Assembly: GCF_028736155.1 (NCBI RefSeq)
Contig: NZ_CP117879.1
Span: 2,356,001 to 2,420,000, forward strand
Origin: Flavobacterium sp. KACC 22763
GTDB taxonomy: Bacteria > Bacteroidota > Bacteroidia > Flavobacteriales > Flavobacteriaceae
Direction of reading: 5' to 3'
Length of the DNA stretch: 64,000 nt
The first letter of the stretch is position 1. Each line of letters starts with the position of its first letter. The position numbers and the translations under genes were made by a program. Shown here piece by piece: positions 25,122-34,469 of the stretch. The notes beneath the pieces are model-generated. The model saw only the letters and a list, made by a program, of their open reading frames with translations, made no database searches and was not told where the DNA came from.

Positions 25122-25164
25122 TTTGAAATTCGAAAATCTGCCATACATTTGCCTAACAGTGTTA
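25122..25164 (+). promoter_or_regulatory. TetR promoter with overlapping operator
   Basis: TTTG at 25122-25125 and TACATTTG at 25144-25151 are separated by 18 bases, an excellent match to the Bacteroidota consensus TTTG-N(17-23)-TAnnTTTG. Three bases after the -7 element lies the palindrome TAACAGTGTTA (25154-25164), the same motif as in the array at 25799-26007, so TetR probably represses itself. Confidence 0.75.
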
Positions 25165-25186
25165 AACGATTTAATACTTGAATACA

Positions 25187-25780
25187 ATGGCTAGCAAAGA
25201 TCGAATTTTAAGACAAAAAGAAGAGACAAGAAATAATATTCTTGGCGCTGCTTATGATATCGTAAAAGATGAAGGCTGGAATGGTTTGAGTATGCGTAAA
25301 ATTGCCGACAGAATCGAATATACTGCTCCTATTATTTATGAATATTTCTCGAATAAAGAAGCAATTTTAGAAGAGCTGACAGGCAAAGGTTTTTTAAAAC
25401 TGGCTAAAGAGTTGCAGACTGCAAAAGACAAGTTTGAAAAACCCGAAGATCAGTTAGAAGCCATGTGGATGACTTATTGGGATTTCGCTTTTACTAATAC
25501 TGAAATGTATCAACTTATGTTTGGTGTTCAAATGACTTGCTGCGCACAGCGATGTTCGGCTCAGGAAGCACCTTACAAATTGTTTACTGGGGTTATTGCT
25601 GAAATTATGAAGGACAGCAATCCTAGTGAAGATATCATCAAACAAAAATATTTTACTTTCTTTTCTGTTATTCATGGTTTAATCGCCATCAACATCATTA
25701 ACAAAAGTGATATTTTAGAAACAATAAATGCTCAGATTTTGAAGGATGCTATTACTGGTATCATCAAATCTATACAATAA
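25187..25780 (+). CDS. TetR-family repressor of the adjacent RND exporter
   Basis: The 197-aa protein starts at ATG 25187; an in-frame TTG nine bases earlier is less likely. The N-terminal helix-turn-helix is typical: NNILGAAYDIVKDEGWNGLS, MRKIADRIEY, then TAPIIYEYFSNKEAIL. The ligand domain contains the unusual MTCCAQRC cluster with three Cys in five residues, which could respond to thiol-reactive compounds or metals (inference). Its own promoter carries an operator palindrome, and the same palindrome is repeated before the adaptor gene that follows, so it most likely controls the downstream adaptor-permease-channel genes. Confidence 0.92.
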   Translation: MASKDRILRQKEETRNNILGAAYDIVKDEGWNGLSMRKIADRIEYTAPIIYEYFSNKEAILEELTGKGFLKLAKELQTAKDKFEKPEDQLEAMWMTYWDFAFTNTEMYQLMFGVQMTCCAQRCSAQEAPYKLFTGVIAEIMKDSNPSEDIIKQKYFTFFSVIHGLIAINIINKSDILETINAQILKDAITGIIKSIQ

Positions 25781-25798
25781 AAAAATTTTCAATTTTAC

Positions 25799-26007
25799 TT
25801 AACAGTGTAAAATGATTTAAACGGGATAACATAAAATCCTTTTTTTTATAACTTTCGCTTAACACTGTTAGAAAATTTAATAAAGGTAATAAAAGCTCTT
25901 TTTTTAGACTTTTACTTAACAACGTTAGATAATTTAATACTGATTTTAAATAAAATTGGAAAAGCTTAACTGTATAGAAATTTGCGCTCTTTTACTTAAC
26001 AACGTTA
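25799..26007 (+). promoter_or_regulatory. Array of TetR operator palindromes upstream of the RND adaptor gene
   Basis: TTAACA..GTTA-type palindromes occur at 25799-25810 (TTAACAGTGTAA), 25859-25870 (TTAACACTGTTA), 25916-25927 and 25996-26007 (both TTAACAACGTTA), with a degraded copy near 25966. Each is followed by a GATnATTTAA-like tract and a T-run, so whole units of ~50-60 bases appear repeated. The site in the TetR promoter (25154-25164) is the fifth good copy. Confidence 0.75.
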
Positions 26008-26097
26008 GATAATTTAATTCAATTAAATATGAATCCCGAGAATGCCAGAATGCCCAAAGAATTAATCCGAGAAAATGTTCAACCAATTAAAACCACT

Positions 26098-27246
26098 ATG
26101 AAAATGAAAAATGTAATTATAACCAGTTTTATTCTGGCCCTAGTTTTAAGCAGCTGTGCCGATAAAAATCAGGCTCCTACTGCTCCTCCTCCTCCAGTTT
26201 TACCAGTATTGGCTATTACAAGTGCTAACACCACAACTGACTCTGAATATCCTGCTTCTATACAAGGAACTGTCGATGTTGAAATTCGCCCACAAGTAAG
26301 CGGAAACCTTGACAGAATTTATGTAGACGAAGGTGCATATGTAAGTAAAGGACAAACTTTATTCAAAATCAATGAGCGTCCGTACCGTGAGCAGTTAAAC
26401 AATGCTTTAGCAAGTCTTCACGCTGCAGAAGCGGCTTTGATCAACGCAAATTTAGAAGTTGATAAGTTGACTCCTTTAGTACAAAACAAAGTAGTTTCTG
26501 ATTATCAGTTAAAAACAGCTAAAGCTTCTCAAAAAATTGCCGCTGCCAATATCGAACAAGCAAAAGCAATGGTTGGTACTGCTAAAATTAATTTAGGATA
26601 TACTAATGTTACAGCTCCAGTAAGCGGATACATTGGAAGACTGCCTAAAAAACAAGGAAGTTTAGTTTCTGCTACAGATGTTGAACCTTTAACTACTTTA
26701 TCAGATGTACACGAAGTATTTGCTTATTTCTCTTTGGGTGAAACTGATTTCATCAACTTTAAAGAGCAATATGCTGGAAATTCACTTGGTGATAAAATCA
26801 AAAAATTACCTCCAGTTACTTTGATTTTGGCTGATAACAATGCGTATCCTCAAACTGGAAAAATCGATATGGTTGACGGTCAGTTTGATAAAACTACAGG
26901 CGCGATCACTATTAGAGCGACTTTCCCTAATAAAGGCGGGGTTTTACGTTCTGGAAACACAGGAAGAATCCGTTTAGGATTAAACCATGACGATGCCATT
27001 TTAGTTCCGCAAGCAGCAACTGTTGAAATGCAAGACAAAGTATTTGTTTTCACTGTAGGCAAAGACAACAAAGTGACTAAAATGCCTATAACAGTTGTAG
27101 GTAAAAGCGGTACCAACTATTTAATTAAAGAAGGTGTAAAAACTGGCGACCAAATCGTGTTAAGCGGTATTGACAAACTTCAGGACGGGCAAGCGATTCA
27201 GCCTGAAAAATCAACTAAAGTTGCCGAAGTAACTAACAAAAAATAA
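26098..27246 (+). CDS. RND periplasmic adaptor lipoprotein (AcrA/MexA type)
   Basis: Starting at ATG 26098 the 382-aa protein has a lipoprotein signal ending in the lipobox LVLSSC. The next in-frame ATG (26104) would also work; the one at 26029 would bury the signal. After a Pro-rich linker (PTAPPPPVLPV) come the barrel-sandwich halves (VEIRPQVSGNLDRIYVDEGA and LGYTNVTAPVSGYIGRLPKK), a coiled-coil hairpin, and the beta-barrel and membrane-proximal domains. It links the permease at 27259 to the channel at 30760. The permease starts 12 bases after its stop. Expression is probably set by the TetR operator array just upstream. Confidence 0.93.
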   Translation: MKMKNVIITSFILALVLSSCADKNQAPTAPPPPVLPVLAITSANTTTDSEYPASIQGTVDVEIRPQVSGNLDRIYVDEGAYVSKGQTLFKINERPYREQLNNALASLHAAEAALINANLEVDKLTPLVQNKVVSDYQLKTAKASQKIAAANIEQAKAMVGTAKINLGYTNVTAPVSGYIGRLPKKQGSLVSATDVEPLTTLSDVHEVFAYFSLGETDFINFKEQYAGNSLGDKIKKLPPVTLILADNNAYPQTGKIDMVDGQFDKTTGAITIRATFPNKGGVLRSGNTGRIRLGLNHDDAILVPQAATVEMQDKVFVFTVGKDNKVTKMPITVVGKSGTNYLIKEGVKTGDQIVLSGIDKLQDGQAIQPEKSTKVAEVTNKK

Positions 27247-27258
27247 TCAGAAGAAATA

Positions 27259-30200
27259 ATGTTCAAAATATTTATACAAAGACCTGTACTGGCAACCGTA
27301 ATTTCCATTTTGTTGGTGATTCTGGGAGTATTGGGTTTAACTAAACTGCCTTTACAACAGTTTCCTGATATTGCGCCTCCATCGGTTTTGGTTACGGCGG
27401 TATATCCGGGAGCCAACGCAGAAACGGTTTTACGTTCTGTGGCACCTTCTATCGAAGAATCTATAAATGGTGTAGAAAACATGACGTACATGAGTTCTAC
27501 AGCCAGTAACGACGGTACTTTGGCTATTACAGTTTTCTTTAAACTAGGAACAGATGCCGACCAAGCTGCAGTAAACGTACAAAACCGTGTGGCGCAAGCA
27601 ACGAGCCAATTGCCATCCGAAGTTGTACAGCAAGGTATTGTTACAGCGAAACAGCAAAACAGTTTCATCATGGCAATTGGTATGTACACCGATGATGAAG
27701 CAAAATACGATCAGACGTTTGTTGCCAACTATGCACAGATTAATATTATTCCAGAATTAAAACGTATTCCGGGTGTTGGTTCTGCCAGTATTTTTGGTGG
27801 TGTAAAAGATTACTCTATGCGTGTTTGGTTGAATCCAACACAAATGTCTGCTTACAAAGTAACGCCTAGCGAAGTTATGGGAGCGATTCAAGACAAAAGT
27901 TTGGAAGCGGCTCCAGGTAAATTTGGAGAGCGAAGCAAAGAAGTTTTTGAATACGTTATTAAATATAAAGGGAAATTAACTAAACCAGAAGATTATGAAA
28001 ATATTGCTATACGTTCTAATGCAGATGGCTCAGTACTTCGCTTAAAAGATGTAGCGAGAGTTGAATTGGGTGCTTACTCTTATAACAGTTTAACTCGTTT
28101 GAATGGTAAAAAAGGAATCGTAATTGGAGTTATTCAGTTGGCTGGATCTAACTCAAATGATATTCAGATCGCCATTAACAAAATGATGGAAAAAGCTTCT
28201 AAAGATTTTCCAAAAGGCATCAAACATAATATTTTCTATAGTACAAAAGTATCTCTTGACCAATCTATCGAACAGGTTGAGCATACGTTAATAGAAGCTT
28301 TTATACTGGTATTTATTGTGGTATTTATCTTCTTGCAAGATTTTAGATCAACTTTAATCCCGGCCATTGCTGTACCTGTAGCAATTTTAGGAACGTTCTT
28401 CTTCATGCAGTTATTCGGATTTTCGATCAACCTTTTAACGCTTTTCGCATTAATTCTGGCGATTGGTATTGTGGTCGATGATGCCATTGTGGTAGTCGAA
28501 GCGGTGCATGCGAAAATGGAGCATAAACGCTTGTCTCCAAAAATCGCAACCCATGAAGCAATGCACGAAATAACGGGTGCTATTATCTCGATTACGCTGG
28601 TAATGGCTGCTGTATTCCTGCCGGTTGGTTTTATGGAAGGCTCAACAGGAGTTTTCTATCGTCAGTTTGCCTTTACAATGGCAATTGCAATTGTAATTTC
28701 GGCAGTAAATGCCTTAACATTGAGTCCGGCGCTTGCGGCATTATTTTTAAAAGATAATCACGGAGCACACGATCACGATGCGCCTTACGAGAAAAAAGGA
28801 TTTAAAGAAAAATTCTTCAGCGCTTTCAACAGCAGTTTTGAATCGCTTACAAATCGTTACGTAAGCGGACTTAAATTCTTAATCAGAAGAAAATGGTTGA
28901 GTTTAGGCGGATTAGCTTTAATTACTTTGGCAACTGTAGTGATGGTAAAAACAACTCCTGCAGGGTTTATTCCAACAGAAGATCAAGGATTTATTGCTAT
29001 TGCAGTAAACACACCATCTGGAACATCATTGGACGGAACTCAAAAAGTAATGACCGAAGCTGAGAATACGTTAAAATCATTAGAAGCTTCTCGATTTGTA
29101 ACCGCGATTTCAGGTTTCAACTTATTGACTAACTCTACAAGCCCATCTTCTGCTGTAATTTTCGTATTGCTTAAACCAAACGAAGAGCGCGGAGAAGTAA
29201 AAAATATTGACGAATTCATGAATCAGGTTCGTGGCAAACTGGGCGGAATTTCTGGAGGAAGTTTCTTCGTGTTCAGTTTCCCAACTGTTCCAGGATTTAG
29301 TAACGTTGAGGCTTTAGATTTAGTGCTGCAAGATAAAACAGGAGGAAAACTGGATAAGTTCAGTGGCATTTCTCAGGAATTTATCGGAGCATTAATGAAA
29401 CGTCCGGAAATTGCAGTTGCTTTTACTTCTTTCAAAGCAGATTATCCACAATTGCAATTGGAAGTTAATGACGAAAAAGCAAATCAATTGGGTGTTAATG
29501 TAAAAGACATTTTACAAACCATGCAAGCGTACTTTGGTAGCGCACAAGCATCTGACTTTAACCGATTTGGTAAATATTACCGTGTCGTTGTTCAGGCAGA
29601 TATCGAAGACAGAGCCGATCCAACTGCAATTGACAGAGTTTTTGTAAAAAACAAAACAGGCGAAATGGTGCCAATAAATACTTTAGTAAAACTAACTCGT
29701 ATTTATGGTTCAGAAACCGCTTCTAGATATAATTTATTTAACTCAATTTCTATTAATGCCATTCCGAAACCTGGATTTAGTTCTGGAGATGCCATTAAAG
29801 CCATTGAAGAAGTAGCAAAACAACAATTACCTGCAGGTTACGGGTTTGAATTCTCGGGCCAAACACGTGAGGAGATTTCGTCAGGAGGACAATCGGCAAC
29901 TATATTTTTACTGTGTTTGATATTCGTTTATTTCCTACTTGCTGCACAGTACGAAAGTTACATTTTGCCTTTGGCAGTAATCTTGTCAATCCCTGCAGGT
30001 ATTTTTGGAGTATTCGTTGCTATTGGTTTAACTGGAATTGAAAATAATATTTACGTACAAGTTGCTCTTGTCATGCTGATCGGACTTCTCGCCAAAAATG
30101 CCATCTTGATTGTGGAATTTGCGGCACAGCGAAGAAGATCAGGACAAGGTTTAATAGCAGCTTCAATTATGGCAGCAAAATTACGTTTGCGACCAATTAT

Positions 30201-30423
30201 CATGACGTCTCTTGCTTTTGTGGTTGGTTTAATACCAATGATGAGTGCCAAAGGTCCATCAGCACAAGGTAACCACTCGATCAGTATTGGGGCAGCTGGA
30301 GGTATGCTTTCAGGAGTAATTCTAGGTTTGTTTATCATTCCTGTTTTATTCATCATCTTCCAGCATTTACAAGAAAAAGTGAGCGGGAAACCAATCGCTG
30401 TAATTCATAACGAAGAAAAATAA
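27259..30423 (+). CDS. RND multidrug efflux permease (HAE1 family, AcrB-like)
   Basis: The 1054-aa protein is close to AcrB in length and layout. The start MFKIFIQRPVLATVISILLV is typical, and the proton-relay pair falls at D407-D408 in GIVVDDAIVVVEAVH, the same numbering as in AcrB. The segments GFIPTEDQGFIAI and FSGQTREE are family signatures. It should export hydrophobic or amphiphilic drugs from the periplasm or inner membrane in a trimer, using proton influx. It lies in a TetR-controlled adaptor-permease-channel set. A 37-codon frame and a TIR element separate it from the channel gene. Confidence 0.95.
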   Translation: MFKIFIQRPVLATVISILLVILGVLGLTKLPLQQFPDIAPPSVLVTAVYPGANAETVLRSVAPSIEESINGVENMTYMSSTASNDGTLAITVFFKLGTDADQAAVNVQNRVAQATSQLPSEVVQQGIVTAKQQNSFIMAIGMYTDDEAKYDQTFVANYAQINIIPELKRIPGVGSASIFGGVKDYSMRVWLNPTQMSAYKVTPSEVMGAIQDKSLEAAPGKFGERSKEVFEYVIKYKGKLTKPEDYENIAIRSNADGSVLRLKDVARVELGAYSYNSLTRLNGKKGIVIGVIQLAGSNSNDIQIAINKMMEKASKDFPKGIKHNIFYSTKVSLDQSIEQVEHTLIEAFILVFIVVFIFLQDFRSTLIPAIAVPVAILGTFFFMQLFGFSINLLTLFALILAIGIVVDDAIVVVEAVHAKMEHKRLSPKIATHEAMHEITGAIISITLVMAAVFLPVGFMEGSTGVFYRQFAFTMAIAIVISAVNALTLSPALAALFLKDNHGAHDHDAPYEKKGFKEKFFSAFNSSFESLTNRYVSGLKFLIRRKWLSLGGLALITLATVVMVKTTPAGFIPTEDQGFIAIAVNTPSGTSLDGTQKVMTEAENTLKSLEASRFVTAISGFNLLTNSTSPSSAVIFVLLKPNEERGEVKNIDEFMNQVRGKLGGISGGSFFVFSFPTVPGFSNVEALDLVLQDKTGGKLDKFSGISQEFIGALMKRPEIAVAFTSFKADYPQLQLEVNDEKANQLGVNVKDILQTMQAYFGSAQASDFNRFGKYYRVVVQADIEDRADPTAIDRVFVKNKTGEMVPINTLVKLTRIYGSETASRYNLFNSISINAIPKPGFSSGDAIKAIEEVAKQQLPAGYGFEFSGQTREEISSGGQSATIFLLCLIFVYFLLAAQYESYILPLAVILSIPAGIFGVFVAIGLTGIENNIYVQVALVMLIGLLAKNAILIVEFAAQRRRSGQGLIAASIMAAKLRLRPIIMTSLAFVVGLIPMMSAKGPSAQGNHSISIGAAGGMLSGVILGLFIIPVLFIIFQHLQEKVSGKPIAVIHNEEK

Positions 30424-30426
30424 TAA

Positions 30427-30540
30427 ATGGAAAACTATATCACAACCATACTTGTCGCCATCATATTTGGCATCGGATATATATCGTACAGAATCTCAAG
30501 AGATCTTGAAACTAGAAAAGATACTTGTACAGAAATTTAA
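30427..30540 (+). CDS. Candidate small membrane protein (37 aa) in the RND operon
   Basis: ATG 30427 lies four bases after the permease stop and opens a frame with one predicted membrane span (TTILVAIIFGIGYISYRI) followed by a charged tail ending RKDTCTEI. The tight spacing and sensible single-span topology suggest a real small protein, perhaps an accessory subunit as AcrZ is for AcrB, though it shares no recognisable sequence with AcrZ. It may also be chance. Confidence 0.45.
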   Translation: MENYITTILVAIIFGIGYISYRISRDLETRKDTCTEI

Positions 30541-30564
30541 CCCTTTGGGATGAAAAAATATTTT

Positions 30565-30715
30565 AACACATAGAGACATAGTCCCGATAGCTATCGGGAT
30601 TGTCTCGAAAAAAGAGAATAAAAGAAACTAGTTTCCACACATAGCAAACCTATGTGCATTTAAACTAGTGAAACGCCTCTTTAAAAAGCCTCAAAAAACT
30701 ATGTTTCTATGTGTT
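30565..30715 (-). repeat. ~133-bp dispersed TIR element, copy E, interrupted by the 18-bp palindrome
   Basis: The left end (AACACATAGAGACATAG) runs directly into TCCCGATAGCTATCGGGA. The rest of the element follows (GAAACTAGTTTC, CACACATAGCAAACCTATGTG, AGTGAAACGCC, right end). At 151 bp it is longer than the other copies. It separates the permease and channel genes. Confidence 0.9.
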
Positions 30716-30759
30716 TAAAAAACTACACCCAACGGATAAAAAAATTTAATAAAAAGACA

Positions 30760-32178
30760 ATGAAAAATCATATAACCAAAATCGTGACCTTCGCCATTCT
30801 GATCACGACTTTAATATCCTGTAAAGTCTCAAAGGATATTGAAACTCCAAAAGATGCATTTCCTGAGAATTTCAGGAATGCATCGGTTTCGAGTGATACA
30901 ACTAGTATTGCCGATGTGGAGTGGAAAAATTTCTTTACAGAAAAAGATATTATCAAATTAATCGACAGCGCCGTTGCGAGAAACAACGACCTTCAGATTG
31001 CTGAAAAGAATATCGAAATTGCACAATACCGTTTTACACAGTCAAAATGGGGAAATGTGCCTCAGGTTAACATATTTGTAAACGCAAGTACAAGCAATCC
31101 GTCTGACAATAGTTTTACGGGATTGAACTTAAATCAGGCAATCGGTGCCAAACATATTGACGATTATTCTGCTGGAGCTTCTCTTTCTTGGGAAGCAGAT
31201 ATTTGGGGAAAGATCAAAAACCAAAAGAAAGGAGCTTATGCAGGATATCTTCAGTCTGAAGAAGTAAAAAAAGCATTGCAGACCAATATCGTTGCTAATG
31301 TTTCGAGAGGATATTATAATCTCTTGATGTTGGATGCGCAATTGGATATTGCCAGACAAAATCTTCGTTTAAATGATAGTACAACCAATATTATCAAATT
31401 AAAATATGATGCAGGTCAGGTAACCACTTTAGCGATTCAACAATCGGAAGCACAAAAATTAAACTCAGCACAATTGATTCCGTTATTGGAACAAAACATT
31501 GCGATTCAGGAAAATGCTTTGAGTGTTTTGACTGGTTCTTTTCCTGATTCAAAAGAAAGATCAGTTCGTTTAAGTGCACTTGAAGTAAAACACAATACAG
31601 CAGTTGGAATTCCGTCTTCATTAGTAAGCAGAAGACCTGATGTAAAAAGCGCCGAATTAGCTCTTAAGGTTGCCAATGCAAATGTCGGTATCACGAAAGC
31701 GGATTTATACCCAGCGCTCAGAATTACGGCTCAAGGCGGCGTAAACTCTTTTGAAACCAGTAATTGGTTCAATATTCCAGCTTCTTTATTCGGAACTGTT
31801 GCAGGTGGTTTAACACAGCCGCTTTTGAATAACAAAAGACTTAAAACGCAATATAATATCGCTTTAGCAGAAAGAGAAAAAGCAGTTTTATCTTTTAGAC
31901 AATCGGTTTTGGTTGCCGTAAGTGAAGTTTCGGATGCTTTGGTAAAAGTGGAGAAACTACAGCAACAAGAAACTTTCTTGAAAGAAAAAGTAAAAACATT
32001 ACAGCAGGCTATTAAAAATGCAAACCTTTTATTCAAAAATGGTTTAGCAGAATATCTTGAAGTTTTAACAGCGCAAGCAAATCTTTTGCAAAGCGAATTG
32101 GAACTTGCCGATATTAAAAGACAACAGCTTACAGCCAATACAGATTTGTATCGCGCTCTAGGTGGAGGCTGGAAATAA
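30760..32178 (+). CDS. RND outer-membrane channel lipoprotein (NodT/CusC type)
   Basis: From ATG 30760 the protein is 472 aa with a lipoprotein signal ending in the lipobox LISC; an in-frame ATG 51 bases upstream would bury the signal and lies in the TIR element's edge. The sequence has the duplicated long-helix pattern of the outer-membrane factor family, with typical segments IAQYRFTQSKWGNVPQVNIF, SRRPDVKSAELALKVANANV and GLAEYLEVLTAQANLLQSEL. It provides the outer-membrane duct for the adaptor (26098) and permease (27259). Confidence 0.93.
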   Translation: MKNHITKIVTFAILITTLISCKVSKDIETPKDAFPENFRNASVSSDTTSIADVEWKNFFTEKDIIKLIDSAVARNNDLQIAEKNIEIAQYRFTQSKWGNVPQVNIFVNASTSNPSDNSFTGLNLNQAIGAKHIDDYSAGASLSWEADIWGKIKNQKKGAYAGYLQSEEVKKALQTNIVANVSRGYYNLLMLDAQLDIARQNLRLNDSTTNIIKLKYDAGQVTTLAIQQSEAQKLNSAQLIPLLEQNIAIQENALSVLTGSFPDSKERSVRLSALEVKHNTAVGIPSSLVSRRPDVKSAELALKVANANVGITKADLYPALRITAQGGVNSFETSNWFNIPASLFGTVAGGLTQPLLNNKRLKTQYNIALAEREKAVLSFRQSVLVAVSEVSDALVKVEKLQQQETFLKEKVKTLQQAIKNANLLFKNGLAEYLEVLTAQANLLQSELELADIKRQQLTANTDLYRALGGGWK

Positions 32179-32401
32179 TACCCGTTACATTACCCGTTAA
32201 TTATTTATTTTTTGAGATGAAAACGCTGTGGGACTTAGGTTTCATGGCGTTTTTTATGCTTTTGCCACGAAGGCGCTAGGGCGCGAAGTTTTTTTTGTTT
32301 GCCACAAATTTCACTAATTTTCACTAATTTCTTTTCTCTCTGATTATAAAAATAATTCGCGAAAATTCGTGAACTTCGTGGCAGTAAACTTTGCGTCTTA
32401 G

Positions 32402-32419
32402 TCCCGATAGCTATCGGGA
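32402..32419. repeat. 18-bp palindrome TCCCGATAGCTATCGGGA (copy)
   Basis: This is a perfect copy in the gap 32179-32441. The rest of the gap holds degenerate repeats of the TTTGCCACGAAG/CTTCGTGGCAG kind and no gene. Confidence 0.8.
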
Positions 32420-32441
32420 TTGTGGCAAAACAAAACAATCT

Positions 32442-33047
32442 ATGACTTTCAATAAAGAAACATACCTCAACAATCTAAAATTATATTTCGAAAGTTACGC
32501 TCCTATTTCTGAGAAGTCATGGAAATTGATTGAAAACTTAACACATTTCCAGACAATCAAAAAAGGAGAAATTTTACTCGAAAAAGGAGAAATCTGCAAA
32601 AATATGTATTTTATTGCAAAGGGAATTTTACGCACTTTTATTACAGACGAACAAGGAAATTTCTATAACAAAAACCTTTTTTTCGAAAACAGGCTTGCAT
32701 GCTCTAAAGTTTCATCAATGCTGCAAACTCCTTCCGACTTTACGATCGAAGCTTTAGAAGACTGTATTTTAATCCAACTTAATTACAAAAAATACATTCA
32801 GTTGATTACCGAAAATGATGATCTTAAAAACTTCTACATTGCATACTTGGAAAAAAACTGGATTATCGAAAAAGAACAAAGAGAAGTGGCGCTAGTAATG
32901 CAGAATGCAACAGAAAGATATCTTAATCTTCTTGAGACGCATCCGACAATCGCAGATCGGGTTCCGTTATTGCATATTGCTTCGCATTTGGGGATTACAC
33001 CAACACAGTTAAGCCGAATCAGGAAAAGTCTGGAAAAAGATTTGTAA
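32442..33047 (+). CDS. Crp/Fnr-family transcriptional regulator
   Basis: With ATG 32442 the protein is 201 aa. The N-terminal cyclic-nucleotide-binding fold (about residues 25-120) has the strand pattern KKGEILLEKGEICKNMYFIA...GILRTF but lacks the RxxE-type cAMP-binding signature, as in most Bacteroidota Crp/Fnr proteins. There is no FeS Cys set. The C-terminal winged helix (VPLLHIASHLGITPTQLSRI) binds DNA. A longer in-frame start overlapping the palindrome at 32402 is rejected because it encodes low-complexity repeat sequence. The ligand and targets are unknown; the GNAT gene follows after ~70 bases. Confidence 0.88.
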   Translation: MTFNKETYLNNLKLYFESYAPISEKSWKLIENLTHFQTIKKGEILLEKGEICKNMYFIAKGILRTFITDEQGNFYNKNLFFENRLACSKVSSMLQTPSDFTIEALEDCILIQLNYKKYIQLITENDDLKNFYIAYLEKNWIIEKEQREVALVMQNATERYLNLLETHPTIADRVPLLHIASHLGITPTQLSRIRKSLEKDL

Positions 33048-33118
33048 ATCAACATATGTAAAGGTTTTTCTAAAAGACCAGATTTATATTTGCTTTATAA
33101 TTAAAACTCGTCATAAAA

Positions 33119-33850
33119 ATGAACCATATAAATCTTATCAAAGACAATATTGACAATCTGACAACTCTTTGGAAAACTGCAGCCATACCTCTCCTTTCCT
33201 ACCATCAAAATGACTTTTTAGAATTTTCTCAAATAAAAAATGCAGGCTGGCCAAATAGATTATGGTTCAGAGAAGATATTACAGAAACAGATCTTCAGCA
33301 GATTAAGGAAACTATTGAAAAAAATCCGGGTTTGGTTGTTCCGTATTGGGATATTTTTGGAAGCAATTCAAATAAAATCTTCGAGAAAAACGGATTTTCA
33401 ATTCGAAATCAGCTTGCTGCTATGGCTTTAAAACTCGATCAAAAATTTACGACTCCAAACATCTTAACTTTTAAACGAGTTTTAAATGAAGAAGATGCCA
33501 ATACTTGGACAGACATTTATCCATTGTCTTTTAATTATGTCATCAGCAAAGAAACATTGATACAGAATTATGAGAATGTAAAGTACTTTCTGGTTCATTT
33601 TGAAGAAAAACCTATAGGAACATTGGCACTTTTTCAAACAGAAAACATAATGGGAATTCATGGTGTCGGCGTTATTCCAGAAATGCGCAAAAGAGGTTTC
33701 GCAGAAGAAATCATGAAATTTGCCATTAACGAAGCCATTGATGCCGATTGTGAATATGCGCAACTGCAAGCTTCGGCTTTAGGAAAAGGTATTTATACAA
33801 GATTAGGTTTTGAGGATTTGTTTACGATTACGAATTACCAACTGGGTTAA
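33119..33850 (+). CDS. GNAT-family N-acetyltransferase
   Basis: In the 243-aa protein the C-terminal ~110 residues form a GNAT domain: strand IGTLALFQTENIMGIHGVGV, acetyl-CoA-binding loop PEMRKRGFAEE, and a C-terminal ...GIYTRLGFEDL. The N-terminal half is less conserved and may be a degenerate second GNAT repeat or the acceptor-binding part. A -7 element TATATTTG lies at 33085-33092. The acceptor substrate is unknown. Confidence 0.85.
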   Translation: MNHINLIKDNIDNLTTLWKTAAIPLLSYHQNDFLEFSQIKNAGWPNRLWFREDITETDLQQIKETIEKNPGLVVPYWDIFGSNSNKIFEKNGFSIRNQLAAMALKLDQKFTTPNILTFKRVLNEEDANTWTDIYPLSFNYVISKETLIQNYENVKYFLVHFEEKPIGTLALFQTENIMGIHGVGVIPEMRKRGFAEEIMKFAINEAIDADCEYAQLQASALGKGIYTRLGFEDLFTITNYQLG

Positions 33851-34469
33851 ATTCCAAATTTTAAATTGCTTCTCCTGTTCGCTATCGCTCGAGTCCAAAT
33901 TCCAATTAATCAGCTAATTAATTCTCTCGCAATCCCGATAGTTATCGAGAGCGAAGTCGCAAAGTCTTATTTTCAAGCCACAGATTAAAAAAGATTAAAG
34001 GATTTGTTTCCCGCAGATTTGGCAGATTGAGCAGATTATTTATTTTCTTGCTTAAAAATCTAATCTGCTCAATCTGCCAAATCTGCGAGAGCTAAAAAAA
34101 ACTTTGCGGCTTCGCGTCTTTGCGAGAACTATTTCATTGAAACTGTAACAAAGTTTTTTTAAGTATTTAATGTCATTCTGAGCGAAATCGAAGCACTCGT
34201 ACAATTAAGCCCGATGCATAGATTCAGCACGAGATCCTTCGACTTCGCTCAGGAAGACAAAACTTTGCGGAGCTACGTGCGGAGATCCCTCGTTCCTCGG
34301 GATGACAAACTGTGTGTAGTAGCATCTCAATTCACAATTCATAACTCATAACTCATAACTAACAATGTCCCAAATGCCCCCAAAATAGTCATAAATAGGT
34401 ATTTTATGAAAAAATAAGAATAGTACATTTGTAATACATTAACTAATAACTATTTAAAACAAATACCCA
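33851..34469. other. 619-base intergenic region made of dispersed repeats
   Basis: In order: a CGATAGTTATCGAGAG palindrome variant (33931), an inverted repeat around GCAGATTTGGCAGATTGAGC (34013-34098), the CTGAGCGAAATCGAAG/CTTCGACTTCGCTCAG repeat (34171-34252), a half unit of the TTCCTCGGGATGACAAAC repeat (34255-34312) and AACTCAT tandem units (34330-34362). A TACATTTG at 34424-34431 is the likely -7 element for the next gene. I see no coding remnant. Confidence 0.7.

Noticed and set aside
24874..25194. Plus-strand 106-codon frame before tetR
   Set aside because: It runs through a palindromic repeat, the structured element at 24925-25000 and the tetR promoter, and overlaps the tetR start; composition is not protein-like.
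27198..27689. Minus-strand 163-codon frame across the adaptor/permease junction
   Set aside because: It is antisense to two conserved genes and has no ribosome-binding context or family resemblance.
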